36,928 bases of DNA from Bacteroidota bacterium (GTDB taxonomy: Bacteria > Bacteroidota > Bacteroidia > Bacteroidales > UBA6013), in contig JAIFMG010000006.1 in assembly GCA_020048645.1 (NCBI GenBank), positions 1-36,928 of the forward strand. The letters run 5' to 3'. The notes under the pieces are model-generated. The model saw only the letters and a program-made list of their open reading frames with translations. It was not told the origin of the DNA and made no database searches. Shown here piece by piece: positions 18,601-26,923 of the stretch. The stretch's first letter is position 1. The number at the start of each line of letters is the position of its first letter. The position numbers and the translations under genes were made by a program.

Positions 18601-21600
18601 CCCCACACGGGCAGCTACAACGCCGTGCTCAAGGACGCCAGCGCCACTTCGCACCGCAACAAACTCATCACCAAGAAGCTCAACCTGAGCCTGCTGGGCT
18701 CGCCCACCCTGACCTTCTGGCACACGCAGGACGCCTGGTCGGGCGACCAGGACGAGCTCCGGGTCTATTACCGGACCGCCGAGACCGAGCCTTGGAACCT
18801 GATCCAGCTCTACGTGAGCGACGTTACCACCTGGACGCAGCGCACCCTGGCCCTGCCCAACCCTTCGGCCACCTACCAGATCGCCTTCGAGGGCGACGCC
18901 CGCTACGGCTACGGCGTCTGCATCGACGACATCGGGGTCAACGGCACGCTCCTGGCCTCGCCCGTGGTCAACACGGTTAGCCCGGCCAGCTTCTTCGCCG
19001 ACAAAGGCAAGCAACTGACGGTACTGGGCAACAACCTTTCGGGAGCAACGGTCAGCCTGGGCGGCGTCGCCGGCACCGTGGACAGCAACAACGGCAGCAC
19101 GCTGGTGGCGACCTTCCCCGCGGGCAGCTACTCCAACAACACCTTGACCATCAGCACGGGCACACTGCCCAACGCGACGGCCACCGTGCAGGTGCTCACC
19201 CGCGACACGATCCCCGTGGGCGGCGGCACCGACTCGCACGCGACCCTCCAGAGCGCCGTCAACGGCCTCTGGGCCTGGTGGGGCGCGACAGCCTTCGACG
19301 CCTCGAAGGTCATTCTGGTCCATCCGGGAACCTACGCCGAGCAGGTGAACGTAACGCAGGCCTTCGCACCCACGGCCACCAACCGGCTGGTCTTCAAGGC
19401 CGCCAGCGGACGGCCGCTGGTGGACGCCACGGGCAAGACCTACGGCTTCAACATCGACGCCGCCGCGAAGCTCAACCACGTCAGCCTCGAAGGGCTTGAG
19501 GTGGCCAACTCCTTCAACAGCGGGGTTTACATCGACGGCGACGGGGCCATCCTGCACAACAACATCATCCGCAATGGCGGCTCCAACCTGGTTTACATCA
19601 ACGGGGCAAGCCCGGTGCTGAGCTACAACCTCGTCCGCGGGGCCACGGCCAACTCGGGCGTGCTCATCTCGGGAGGCACGAACGCCGAGCTGCACCACAA
19701 CCTGGTCCACTCGAACGCCTACGACGGCATCAACCTGACGGGCAGCGCCAACGCGAACCTCTGGAACAACACGGTCTGGGGCAACGGCAACGGCTCCGGC
19801 GGCCATGCCCTCGAGGTCGCGGGCGGCAGCACGGGCGTGGTGGTCAAGAACAACATCCTGGTGGCCAAGGCCGGCAGCGCGCAGTACGCGCTCCTGGCCA
19901 GCGGCACCAGCCTGGCCAGCACATCGGGCTTCAACACCTACTACGACAGCGGCAACGCCAACTTCATCTCGCACAACGGCACGCTCTACGGCGACCTGGC
20001 GACCTGGAACGCGACGGCCAGCGGCAACGACGACCTGGACGCCGACCCGCTGTTCGTCAGCGCCGGGACGGACTTCCACCCGCGCTCCATCACAGGCTCG
20101 TACCACGGGGGCGCCTGGCCGCCGTCGGTGCTCGCGGGCGGCACCTGGACCCTCGACGCCAGCACCTCCCCGGCGGTTGACGCCGGCGACCCTGCCGACG
20201 CCTTCGCGCTGGAGCCCGACGGCAACGGCGGCCGCGTCAACCAAGGCTGCTACGGCAACACGCCGCAGGCCACCAAGAGCGGCAACATCGACATGCAGTT
20301 CGTCTCGGCCACGGCCACGCAGTCGCTCACCACGCCCGTCTTCAACGGCGCCACCGAGCAGCAGATCATGGGCGTCGTGGTAACGACCACGGGCAACCAG
20401 AACCCGCTGTCGGCCACGGCCTTGCAGTTCAGCACCAACGGCAGCACCGACGCCCTGGGCGACCTGACGGCCGCGCGGCTCTACTTCACCGGAGGCAGCG
20501 CCAGCTTCGCCACGGGCACGCTCCTGGGCACGGCCGTGGCCTCGCCCAACGGCGCCTTCAGCTTCAGCGGCCTCGGCCAGGTCCTGGCCACGGGCGACAA
20601 CCACTTCTGGCTGGCCTACGACATCGCCGCCGACGCCACCGACGCCAACCTGGTGGACGCCGAGTGCGCCAGCCTGACCGTGGGCGGCATCGACCGCACC
20701 CCCAGCCCGACGGCTCCCGCCGGGAATCGCCCCGTCGAGAACACCGACATGGTCTTCGTCTCGGCCACCAGCACCCAGGACGAGACCTCGGACGTGCTCA
20801 ACGGCTCGACCAACCAGCAGATCATGGCCGTGCAGATCGTTACCACGGGCAGCACCTCGGCCCTGGCCGCCACGCAGCTCCGCTTCAACACCACGGGCAC
20901 CACGGCCGCGGCCGACCTGGACGCCGCACGCCTGTTCTACACCGGGGCCAGCGGGGTCTTCTCGACGGCCGCGCCGCTCGGCTCGCCGGTGCTCAACCCC
21001 AGCGGGACCTTCAGCTTCGGCTTCAGCCAGACCCTGGTGGAAGGCACCAACTACTTCTGGCTGGCTTATGATGTCGATGCCGACGCGCCTTCGGGCAACC
21101 TGCTCGACGCGCAGTGCGTGCAGCTCACCGTCGGCGGAGCCAGCTCCGCCCCCACGGTAACGGCTCCCGCCGGAAACCGCCCGGTCTTCAACGACGACAT
21201 GTACGTGCTCTCGGCCACCACGGTGCAGGCCTCGGTGGACAACGTCTTCCCCAGCGCCACCCGCGCCCAGATCCTGGATGTGCAGGTCGTAACCGATGGC
21301 TCTTTCAACCCCATCGCCCTGAGCGAGCTGAACTTCAGCACCCTGGGCACGACCGACGCGGCAGGGGACATCCTCAACGCCAAGCTCTACTTCACGGGCC
21401 TCTCGGGGACCTTCGACTTCACGAACCTGCTGGGCACCTTCAGCAACCCCAACGGCAACTTCGCCTTCTCGGGCATGAACGTGGTGCTGGGCAAGGGCAC
21501 AAACCACTTCTGGCTGACCTACGACGTGGCCACCGACGCCACCGGAGGCAACCTGCTCGATGCCCAATGCCTGCGCCTGACGGCGGATGGCAGCCTGTTC

Positions 21601-24600
21601 ACGCCCAGCGTTACGGATCCGGCGGGAAGCCGCCCCATCGACGATGCCAGCATGGAGTTCGTCAGCGCCACCTCTACCCAGGCCAACACCGCCTTGGTGG
21701 GCGCCGGGCAGGCCAACGCTGAAATCCTGGGCGTGGAAATCCTCACCAACAAGGCCAACAACCCCTTGGTGGCCAACGGCTTCACCTTCACCACCACGGG
21801 TACCAGCAGCGCGGCCGACCTGACCTCGGCCAAGCTCTTCTACACGGGCACGAGCACTTCGTTTGGCACGGCGACCCAGGTGGGCACGGCCGTGGCCAAC
21901 CCCAACGGCACCTTCAGCTTCGCGGGCCTGAGCCAGGAGCTGGCCGAGGGCACCAACTACTTCTGGCTGGCCTACGACATCGCCGCCGGGGCCACCAGCG
22001 GAAACCTGGTGGACGCGACCTGCACCCAGATCAGCCTCTCGGACGGCAACCGCGCCCCGAGCGTTACGGCTCCTGCCGGCAACCGCGAAATCGGCTGCGC
22101 CACCATCAACACCTTCCCCTGGCGGGAAGGATTTGAGGGCGGAGCGATTCCCAACTGCTGGACGAAGACAGGAACCCCGACATGGAACGTCCAATCAGCC
22201 TATGCGGGCACCGTTACCACCACCGCACAAGAAGGTACACGCTTCGCGCAACTGAAGGACGGCACCGTGACCTCGAACTGGTCTGAGTTGATTTCTCCGG
22301 TTTTCGACCTCACCGGCCTGGCGCAGCCCCGCATCGGCTTCTGGTTCATTCAAGAAGTCGGGACAACCGCCGCGCGCCAAGACACCGTGGTGCTGGAGGT
22401 GCGCGCCTCTGCCGCAGGGCCTTGGTACCGTCTCTTCTCAGGACCGGCCAGCCAAGCCACCTGGCTCTACGTCTCCGTGACGCTCCCGCTGGCCTCCGAC
22501 GAGTACCAGTTCCGCTTTGTTGGCGATGCCAAGCGCGGACGGGGAATCGGCATCGACAACATCGTCATCGAGGACGACCGCTTCTGCAACTCCAGCGCCT
22601 ACTCTACCGGACCTGGAGTCGAGTACATCTCCAACGTGAGCATGGGCAGCATCAACAACTCGTCGCTCAACTCCTTCTACACCGATTACAGCAACCTGAG
22701 CACCGAGGTAGAAATCGGGACGGCCACCAACCTCACCGTGAGCGTGGGCAACAAATACACCGTTGACAAGGTGAACGTCTGGGTGGACTGGAACCACGAC
22801 GGGGATTTCGAGGACGCCAGCGAGACCGTGCTGCAATCGACGGCCCTGGGCGCGGCCACCAGCCGCACCGTTGCCGTTACCCCGCCCGCCTCGGCCTTCA
22901 TCGGGCTGGCGCGGATGCGGATCGTCGTATTTGATTCGAACGAGGATGACCCGGTAGGGCCTTGCCAGGAATACGTTTACGGCGAGACCGAGGACTACAC
23001 GCTGAACGTGCGCCCGGCCTCCTGCGCCGGGACGGTCTATGTGGCGACCTCGGCCAACCCCTGGATCGAGGACTTCGAGCACGCGGGCGCCGAGCCGGCC
23101 TGCTGGGGCCAGAACAAGCTGGTGGGCGACGTGGCCTGGGCCATCGACCAGGGCAACGGCGGCCTCAACCCCGCCCAGGCCCACGGCGGCGACTGGAACT
23201 ACGTGATGATCGACACCGACGGCACCACCGACCAGACCCGCCTCATCAGCACCTGCGTGGACATCACGGCCCTGGCTGATCCCGAGCTGAGCTTCTTCCA
23301 CGCGCAAGTGCCCAACTTCACGGCACAAGACGAGCTGAAGATCTACTACATGTACCCGGGCATGGACGACTGGGCCTTGCTCGACGGCTACACCGAGGCC
23401 ACCTCCGGCTGGGAGATGCACCGCTACCCGCTCACTTTCAGCACCAGCCGCCTCTACCTGGCCTTCGAGGGCTTCACCAAGGGCGGCAACGGCACCACCG
23501 TGGACGATGTCCGCATTGGCGAGCCCGAGGAGCTGGGCCTCTGGTACGGCAACATCTCGACCGACTGGCGCACCAGCCGCAACTGGGGCTACCTGGCCAT
23601 TCCGGACGCCGAGATGGACGCGACCATCCCCGCAGGGCGGCCCAACTACCCGGCGGTGGACGAAGCGGCCGCCTGCCTCGACCTGAACATCCAGGACGGC
23701 GGCAGCGTCAGCGTCGGCACCGGCGCCCAACTGGCCGTCTGGGGAGACCTCCAGGTAGGCCAAGGCGCCTCCGGCTCGTTCGCCATGACCGCCGGACAGG
23801 CGGCCGTTGACGGCGACCTGCACACGGCGGCGAACTCCAGCTTCAGCTTCAGCGGCGGCCAGTTCTCGGCCACCGAGTGGAAGGCGGGCATCAGCTCGCC
23901 CGAAGCCCTGGGCACGGCCTCGCTCTCGGGCGGGACCTTCAGCCTGGCCGAAGGCGCGCGCTTCGCGGCCACGGGCTTCAGCGGAAGCATGGGCGCGGGC
24001 CTGCTCTTCAACGTCGGCGCCCGCTTCGTGGCCGATGGCAGCGACTGGACCGTAACGGGCGGCACCCTGCGCATGACCGGGGCCGGCAGCTCGGCCAACG
24101 AACTGCACGGCGGCGCGAGCGGCCTGGCGGCCAAGGCCTACGACATCGAGCTGGCCACGGGCGGCGAGACGGTCTTCCTGACGCCGCTGAACGGCGGCTC
24201 GGGCGTGCAGGCCCTCAACAACCTGACCATCAGCTCCGGCACGGCCGACACCCGCCAAGGGACCGGCACCACCGAGTCGCTGGCCGTGGGCGGCAGCCTC
24301 ATCGTGGCCGACGGCGGCAGCTTCCGGCGGGGCGACGTGGGCAGCTACTCCGTCGCGGCGCACTCGCTCTCGGGCGCCAGCTCCTACGTCTATTCGGGCA
24401 GCGGCCAGACCGTGGCCAACATGCCCTACGGCATCCTGGGCATCGAAGGAAGCGGCACCAAGGTCTCGGCCAGCAGCCTGGCCAGCCCCACCACGGCCCA
24501 GCGCCTGGAGGTGTCCAGCGGGGCCAGCTTCCAGCTCCTGCCCAACCACGCCATGACCCTCGCGGCCGGACTGGCCAACCAGGGCAGCCTCGAGCTGCTT

Positions 24601-25941
24601 TCGGACGCCACCGGCACGGCCTCGCTCATCGTCAGCGGCACGGCCAGCGGCCAGGCCAGCGTACAGCGCCACCTGCCCGACGCCGACCGCTACTACTACC
24701 TGTTCCCGCCCACTGACCAAGTGGTGGCCAACCAGGAGTTCGCCGGGGCCTTCGCCCTCTACAACTGGAACGAGCAGGCCGGCAACTGGCTCAACCTCGA
24801 CGCCAGCTCGACCAACGCCGTCGGGCAGGACAAGGGCTTCATCGTCAAGTACAGCACCGCCGGCAACACCCCCGCCTACACGGGCGAGCTGCTGGCGTCC
24901 GACCACAGCGTCAACCTGAGCTTCACCAAGGGCGTTTACAAGGACGGCTACAACCTGATCGGCAATCCCTACCCGTCGTCGCTCGACTGGGACCACGCCG
25001 CCTGGAGCAAGCCCTCGGAAGTGGTCGTCAACAACAGCAACACCATCTGGTATGGCAGCTCCATCGCCGGGGCGCACGCCTGGGCCACCTGGAACGGCAA
25101 CAGCGGCGTGGGCACCAACAACGGCTCGCCCTTCGTGCCCGCTGGCCAGGCCTTCTGGATCCGGTACAAGAACTGGAGCTGGACGGGCAACCAGAACACG
25201 GTGCTGACCATCCCCGCCGCCGCGCGCACGCACGAGGCCAGCCCCGCCGGGCTCTACAAGGCCACGGAGAAACCCCTGCTGCGCCTGCGGGCCAGCAACG
25301 GCGCCTTCTACGACGAGGCCGTGCTCTGCTTCATCGACCAGGCCGGACCAGGCTTCGAGATGTACGATTCCGAGAAGTTCTTCTCGCCCCACGCGCAATT
25401 TCCGCAACTGTACTTCCCCCTGGGGGGCGGCATGTTGGCGGCCATTGACGCGATGCCTCGCTACGACGAGGAGCTCACCGTGCCCATGGGCTTCATCGTG
25501 GGCTCGGCAGGCCAGTTCCTGGTCGAGGCCAGCGAGCTGCGCAACTTCGGCGCGGACCAGATCTTCCTCGAAGACCTGCACACGGGCAACTTCGTGGACC
25601 TGCGCCAGCAGCCCAGCTACGCCTTCGCCGCCAACGCCGGCAACAGCCCCGACCGCTTCCTGCTGCACTTCCTGCGCGGCGTGGTGACGGACCTGCCCGA
25701 GGCCCAAGGCGCCGAACCCAGCATCTTCTCGAACGAGCGCTCGGTTTACGTCTCGGTGCCCGCAACGGCCAGCAAGCAAGGCAGCATCAGCATCCACAGC
25801 CTGCTGGGCCAGACCCTGCACACCGAGCAGCTCCAGGGCCGCGACATGGTCCGCGTGGACCTGGGCGTGGTCTCGGGCCTGTACCTGGTCCGCCTGCAAA
25901 CCCAGGACGGCGTGTTCAGCAAGACGGTGTTCATCGAGTAA
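15640..25941 (+). CDS. Giant modular secreted protein with BNR propeller, MAM, beta-helix, GEVED and type IX sorting domains
   Basis: The protein has 3,433 residues. In order: signal peptide (MKHFHKRLLVALLALASLPA); a beta-propeller about 110-780 with about ten Asp-box motifs (KSTDGGASW, RSTNGGASW and variants); one sialidase-associated BNR_assoc_N-like domain about 792-940; a MAM-like domain about 945-1105 (FPWTEGFEGASLPQCW ... CIDDIGV); an IPT/TIG-like domain about 1107-1185; a right-handed beta-helix about 1190-1545 (HNNIIRNGG, HHNLVHSNAYDGI); four tandem BNR_assoc_N-like repeats beginning near 1552, 1704, 1854 and 2005; a second MAM about 2150-2310; GEVED about 2310-2460 (VNVWVDWNHDGDFED); a third MAM about 2468-2630; a repeat-rich region; and a type A sorting domain 3361-3433 (GLYLVRLQTQDGVFSKTVFIE). 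The last domain directs export by the type IX system and usually cell-surface attachment. Likely an adhesin or exo-enzyme scaffold; no catalytic residues are identified. Confidence 0.9.
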   Translation: MKHFHKRLLVALLALASLPAMGQSRHWAAMMEDPKTNFHEIKASFEAYWSNIPESERKGKGWKPFMRWLEFMEPRVGPSGERIDPSLALREYERFKASYPTDKSLTGNWTPMGPTAPGGSVPNGSFQSPGGSGRVNFIGFDPGYNGTTNRTIWAGTPSGGLWKSTDGGGAWTTSTDQLGSIGVSGVTIDPTNPSNMWIATGDCEVSDTYSVGIMKSTDGGASWLPTAFAVNQANSYRITTLLMDGDSPSQQIAACNGVTYYTSDGWTSMSVAGNMNGKIIDDLEFKPGTSDETVYAAGTDGTAALFLVSTDGGQSFTVSGTGLPTTNVSRMELAVSAAQPNYVWALLGKDDDQGYLGLYRSTNGGTSFASVNLPTNNGGNLLGWSPTFNDDGGQAWYDLTLQVNPANANVIYVGGVNLNKSTDGGSTWTCNGYWLSGAGYSYLHADHHYLVYAPGSSTQVFSGNDGGIAVSNNDGVSWTEINSNMAIAQVAAFGTSASNPGLILTGMQDNGTNLLRNGAWNIVSGGDGCEAIIHPTNESIMFASYVQGRIYRSTNGGASWTTVSTTTGGWITPYVMDPNNPNIMYKGNSTVQKSTNNGVSWANAGAFASPTLASSYPVTMAMSAANSSVIYAANNQQIWKSTNGATSWTGIIGTLPVSEAYITYIGANPNDANDLTVTFSGFVNGKKVYRSTDGGATWTNLSLNLPNLPVNTVVYEKNSAVDARYLGTDLGVYYTDNSMTQWAAFDTGLPNVIVKELEIFYHPTDACQNRLRAATYGRSVWESDLYGATGTMTLASTTASHPSTAVVSPGTANAQMMRLQVETSGCGTTLSATQFSFSTNGSTAPAADIASAKLFYTGTSASFSTAQPFGAAVANPNGTFSFSGAQNLATGINNFWLVYDVAAGASLGNVLDAECASVTIGGSPVAPVPTAPTGNRPIDDPCAAVTAFPWTEGFEGASLPQCWSQAPATGAPNWTYLYGNGASNPTVPHTGSYNAVLKDASATSHRNKLITKKLNLSLLGSPTLTFWHTQDAWSGDQDELRVYYRTAETEPWNLIQLYVSDVTTWTQRTLALPNPSATYQIAFEGDARYGYGVCIDDIGVNGTLLASPVVNTVSPASFFADKGKQLTVLGNNLSGATVSLGGVAGTVDSNNGSTLVATFPAGSYSNNTLTISTGTLPNATATVQVLTRDTIPVGGGTDSHATLQSAVNGLWAWWGATAFDASKVILVHPGTYAEQVNVTQAFAPTATNRLVFKAASGRPLVDATGKTYGFNIDAAAKLNHVSLEGLEVANSFNSGVYIDGDGAILHNNIIRNGGSNLVYINGASPVLSYNLVRGATANSGVLISGGTNAELHHNLVHSNAYDGINLTGSANANLWNNTVWGNGNGSGGHALEVAGGSTGVVVKNNILVAKAGSAQYALLASGTSLASTSGFNTYYDSGNANFISHNGTLYGDLATWNATASGNDDLDADPLFVSAGTDFHPRSITGSYHGGAWPPSVLAGGTWTLDASTSPAVDAGDPADAFALEPDGNGGRVNQGCYGNTPQATKSGNIDMQFVSATATQSLTTPVFNGATEQQIMGVVVTTTGNQNPLSATALQFSTNGSTDALGDLTAARLYFTGGSASFATGTLLGTAVASPNGAFSFSGLGQVLATGDNHFWLAYDIAADATDANLVDAECASLTVGGIDRTPSPTAPAGNRPVENTDMVFVSATSTQDETSDVLNGSTNQQIMAVQIVTTGSTSALAATQLRFNTTGTTAAADLDAARLFYTGASGVFSTAAPLGSPVLNPSGTFSFGFSQTLVEGTNYFWLAYDVDADAPSGNLLDAQCVQLTVGGASSAPTVTAPAGNRPVFNDDMYVLSATTVQASVDNVFPSATRAQILDVQVVTDGSFNPIALSELNFSTLGTTDAAGDILNAKLYFTGLSGTFDFTNLLGTFSNPNGNFAFSGMNVVLGKGTNHFWLTYDVATDATGGNLLDAQCLRLTADGSLFTPSVTDPAGSRPIDDASMEFVSATSTQANTALVGAGQANAEILGVEILTNKANNPLVANGFTFTTTGTSSAADLTSAKLFYTGTSTSFGTATQVGTAVANPNGTFSFAGLSQELAEGTNYFWLAYDIAAGATSGNLVDATCTQISLSDGNRAPSVTAPAGNREIGCATINTFPWREGFEGGAIPNCWTKTGTPTWNVQSAYAGTVTTTAQEGTRFAQLKDGTVTSNWSELISPVFDLTGLAQPRIGFWFIQEVGTTAARQDTVVLEVRASAAGPWYRLFSGPASQATWLYVSVTLPLASDEYQFRFVGDAKRGRGIGIDNIVIEDDRFCNSSAYSTGPGVEYISNVSMGSINNSSLNSFYTDYSNLSTEVEIGTATNLTVSVGNKYTVDKVNVWVDWNHDGDFEDASETVLQSTALGAATSRTVAVTPPASAFIGLARMRIVVFDSNEDDPVGPCQEYVYGETEDYTLNVRPASCAGTVYVATSANPWIEDFEHAGAEPACWGQNKLVGDVAWAIDQGNGGLNPAQAHGGDWNYVMIDTDGTTDQTRLISTCVDITALADPELSFFHAQVPNFTAQDELKIYYMYPGMDDWALLDGYTEATSGWEMHRYPLTFSTSRLYLAFEGFTKGGNGTTVDDVRIGEPEELGLWYGNISTDWRTSRNWGYLAIPDAEMDATIPAGRPNYPAVDEAAACLDLNIQDGGSVSVGTGAQLAVWGDLQVGQGASGSFAMTAGQAAVDGDLHTAANSSFSFSGGQFSATEWKAGISSPEALGTASLSGGTFSLAEGARFAATGFSGSMGAGLLFNVGARFVADGSDWTVTGGTLRMTGAGSSANELHGGASGLAAKAYDIELATGGETVFLTPLNGGSGVQALNNLTISSGTADTRQGTGTTESLAVGGSLIVADGGSFRRGDVGSYSVAAHSLSGASSYVYSGSGQTVANMPYGILGIEGSGTKVSASSLASPTTAQRLEVSSGASFQLLPNHAMTLAAGLANQGSLELLSDATGTASLIVSGTASGQASVQRHLPDADRYYYLFPPTDQVVANQEFAGAFALYNWNEQAGNWLNLDASSTNAVGQDKGFIVKYSTAGNTPAYTGELLASDHSVNLSFTKGVYKDGYNLIGNPYPSSLDWDHAAWSKPSEVVVNNSNTIWYGSSIAGAHAWATWNGNSGVGTNNGSPFVPAGQAFWIRYKNWSWTGNQNTVLTIPAAARTHEASPAGLYKATEKPLLRLRASNGAFYDEAVLCFIDQAGPGFEMYDSEKFFSPHAQFPQLYFPLGGGMLAAIDAMPRYDEELTVPMGFIVGSAGQFLVEASELRNFGADQIFLEDLHTGNFVDLRQQPSYAFAANAGNSPDRFLLHFLRGVVTDLPEAQGAEPSIFSNERSVYVSVPATASKQGSISIHSLLGQTLHTEQLQGRDMVRVDLGVVSGLYLVRLQTQDGVFSKTVFIE

Positions 25942-25966
25942 CCGCAGGGGCCGCGCATGTATGGGG

Positions 25967-26010
25967 CCGCGGATGTAGAGACGCGATTAATCGCGTCTCT
26001 ACATCCGCGG
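25967..26010. repeat. 44-bp perfect palindrome between convergent genes
   Basis: The left half reads CCGCGGATGTAGAGACGCGATT and the right half is its exact reverse complement, centred between 25988 and 25989. It is followed by TTTT and a CGCGGCCCC that can pair with GGGGCCGCG upstream, so it may also act as a terminator for the giant gene. Its inner 42 bp are identical to the palindrome inside the transposase gene (26487-26528). It lies 35 bp past that gene's stop codon, as expected for a REP/BIME-type element served by the transposase. Confidence 0.85.
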
Positions 26011-26044
26011 TTTTCGCGGCCCCCCGCGTTTTCCCGATCAGCGT

Positions 26045-26887
26045 TTATTTCCCGTGGAACCTGTCGGCTGGCCAATTCGACGGATTGCTGACGATGTAAT
26101 CCGAAATGCGTTGGTATTCGGCATCATTGCGGATGATGCGGTCGTGGAAACGGGATTGCCAGGCGAAATCGGCACGGATTTTCCGCATTTCGAACGAGCA
26201 GCGCCCTTTGTACCATCGGATGATGCGGGAAACGTTTTCGTTCAGCATCGGGTTTTTGTTTCCGGCAAATCCGCCCGGTTCTACCAACCGAGAAGAATCC
26301 GGCGAATGCCGATCGTCGCCAGGACGCGCAACGTCGCCGGGACGCGGGCCGTCGCCAGGACGCGGGCCGTCGCCGGGACGCGGGCCGTCGCCAGGACGCG
26401 GGCCGTCGCCAGGACGCGTCCCGTCGCCGGGACGCGGACCGTCGCCGGGACGCGAACCGTCGCCGGGACGCGGACCGTCGCCGGGACGCGGATGTAGAGA
26501 CGCGATTAATCGCGTCTCTACATCCGCGTCCCCCGGGTCATCCGCGTCCCCCGCGTCATGCGCGGCCAACGGATCATGCGCGGCCAACGGATCATGCGCG
26601 GCCCCCGCGGCGGGTTTGTCCAGGATCAAAATTCCATGCACGTGGTTGGGCATGACCACGAAATCGCCGAGTTCGGCGTAAGGGAACCGCGTGGGGATTT
26701 CATGCCAGAGGGCCTCGGCCAGCGTGCCGAGCGGGGTCGCGGCCAGGCGGTCGTGGACGATTTCGCCAAAGAAGTGCTCCATCCCTTGGGTGCAGAAGGT
26801 GATGAAATAGGCTCCGTTCCAGCCGTAGTCCCACCATTGGGCACGGGCGGAGGCGATGCGGAATTTGTTTTTGAATTTTCCATTCAT
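26045..26887 (-). CDS. REP-associated tyrosine transposase (RAYT, Y1/HUH family) with repeat-encoded insert
   Basis: The protein has 280 residues. HUH motif MPNHVHGILIL (His82, His84) after YFITFCTQG, and C-terminal FAWQSRFHDRIIRNDAEYQRISDYIVSNPSNW with Tyr264 as the likely nucleophile; these are the hallmarks of TnpA_REP (Y1_Tnp). Such proteins nick and join single-stranded REP palindromes and are usually single-copy domesticated IS200/IS605 relatives. Unusually, about 120 residues (92-212) are inserted between the two conserved halves. They are encoded by three DNA repeats in series: 18-bp repeats (AHDPLA), a perfect palindrome (DVETRLIASLHP), and ten 18-bp repeats (PGDGPR). The frame stays open through all of them. 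It starts 36 bp after the HNH gene and may share its transcript. Confidence 0.88.
   Translation of the reverse strand: MNGKFKNKFRIASARAQWWDYGWNGAYFITFCTQGMEHFFGEIVHDRLAATPLGTLAEALWHEIPTRFPYAELGDFVVMPNHVHGILILDKPAAGAAHDPLAAHDPLAAHDAGDADDPGDADVETRLIASLHPRPGDGPRPGDGSRPGDGPRPGDGTRPGDGPRPGDGPRPGDGPRPGDGPRPGDVARPGDDRHSPDSSRLVEPGGFAGNKNPMLNENVSRIIRWYKGRCSFEMRKIRADFAWQSRFHDRIIRNDAEYQRISDYIVSNPSNWPADRFHGK
26314..26492. repeat. Ten tandem 18-bp repeats inside the transposase gene
   Basis: Units of the form CGTCGCCGGGACGCGGNC follow each other head to tail, with single-base variants. On the minus strand they encode PGDGPR (variants PGDGSR, PGDGTR, PGDVAR). The length of 18 bp keeps the frame whatever the copy number. 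The array joins directly to the palindrome at 26483-26532. Confidence 0.9.
26483..26532. repeat. 50-bp perfect palindrome inside the transposase coding region
   Basis: The left half begins GGGACGCGGATGTAGAGACG and the sequence is perfectly self-complementary about the centre ATT|AAT (26505-26510). The inner 42 bp are identical to the intergenic palindrome at 25967-26010. In frame on the minus strand it encodes DVETRLIASLHPRP without a stop. Confidence 0.92.
26556..26604. repeat. 2.7 copies of an 18-bp tandem repeat in the transposase gene
   Basis: TCATGCGCGGCCAACGGA occurs at 26556-26573 and 26574-26591, followed by a partial copy. On the minus strand it encodes the repeated HDPLAA. Together with the palindrome and the PGDGPR array it makes up the insert of the transposase. 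Confidence 0.8.
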
Positions 26888-26923
26888 GAAAATCCATCCT
26901 TTGGATTGTGAAGCAGTCCGCGC

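Noticed and set aside
15844-25899. Very long open frames on the strand opposite the giant gene (over 2,100 and 1,150 codons)
   Set aside because: They are mirror effects of strong G/C third-position bias; translations are Val/Ala/Gly/Arg-rich with no domains, while the plus-strand frame has clear domains throughout.
26314-26492. Possible CRISPR array
   Set aside because: The 18-bp units are directly adjacent without spacers, lie in frame in a coding gene, and no cas gene is present.
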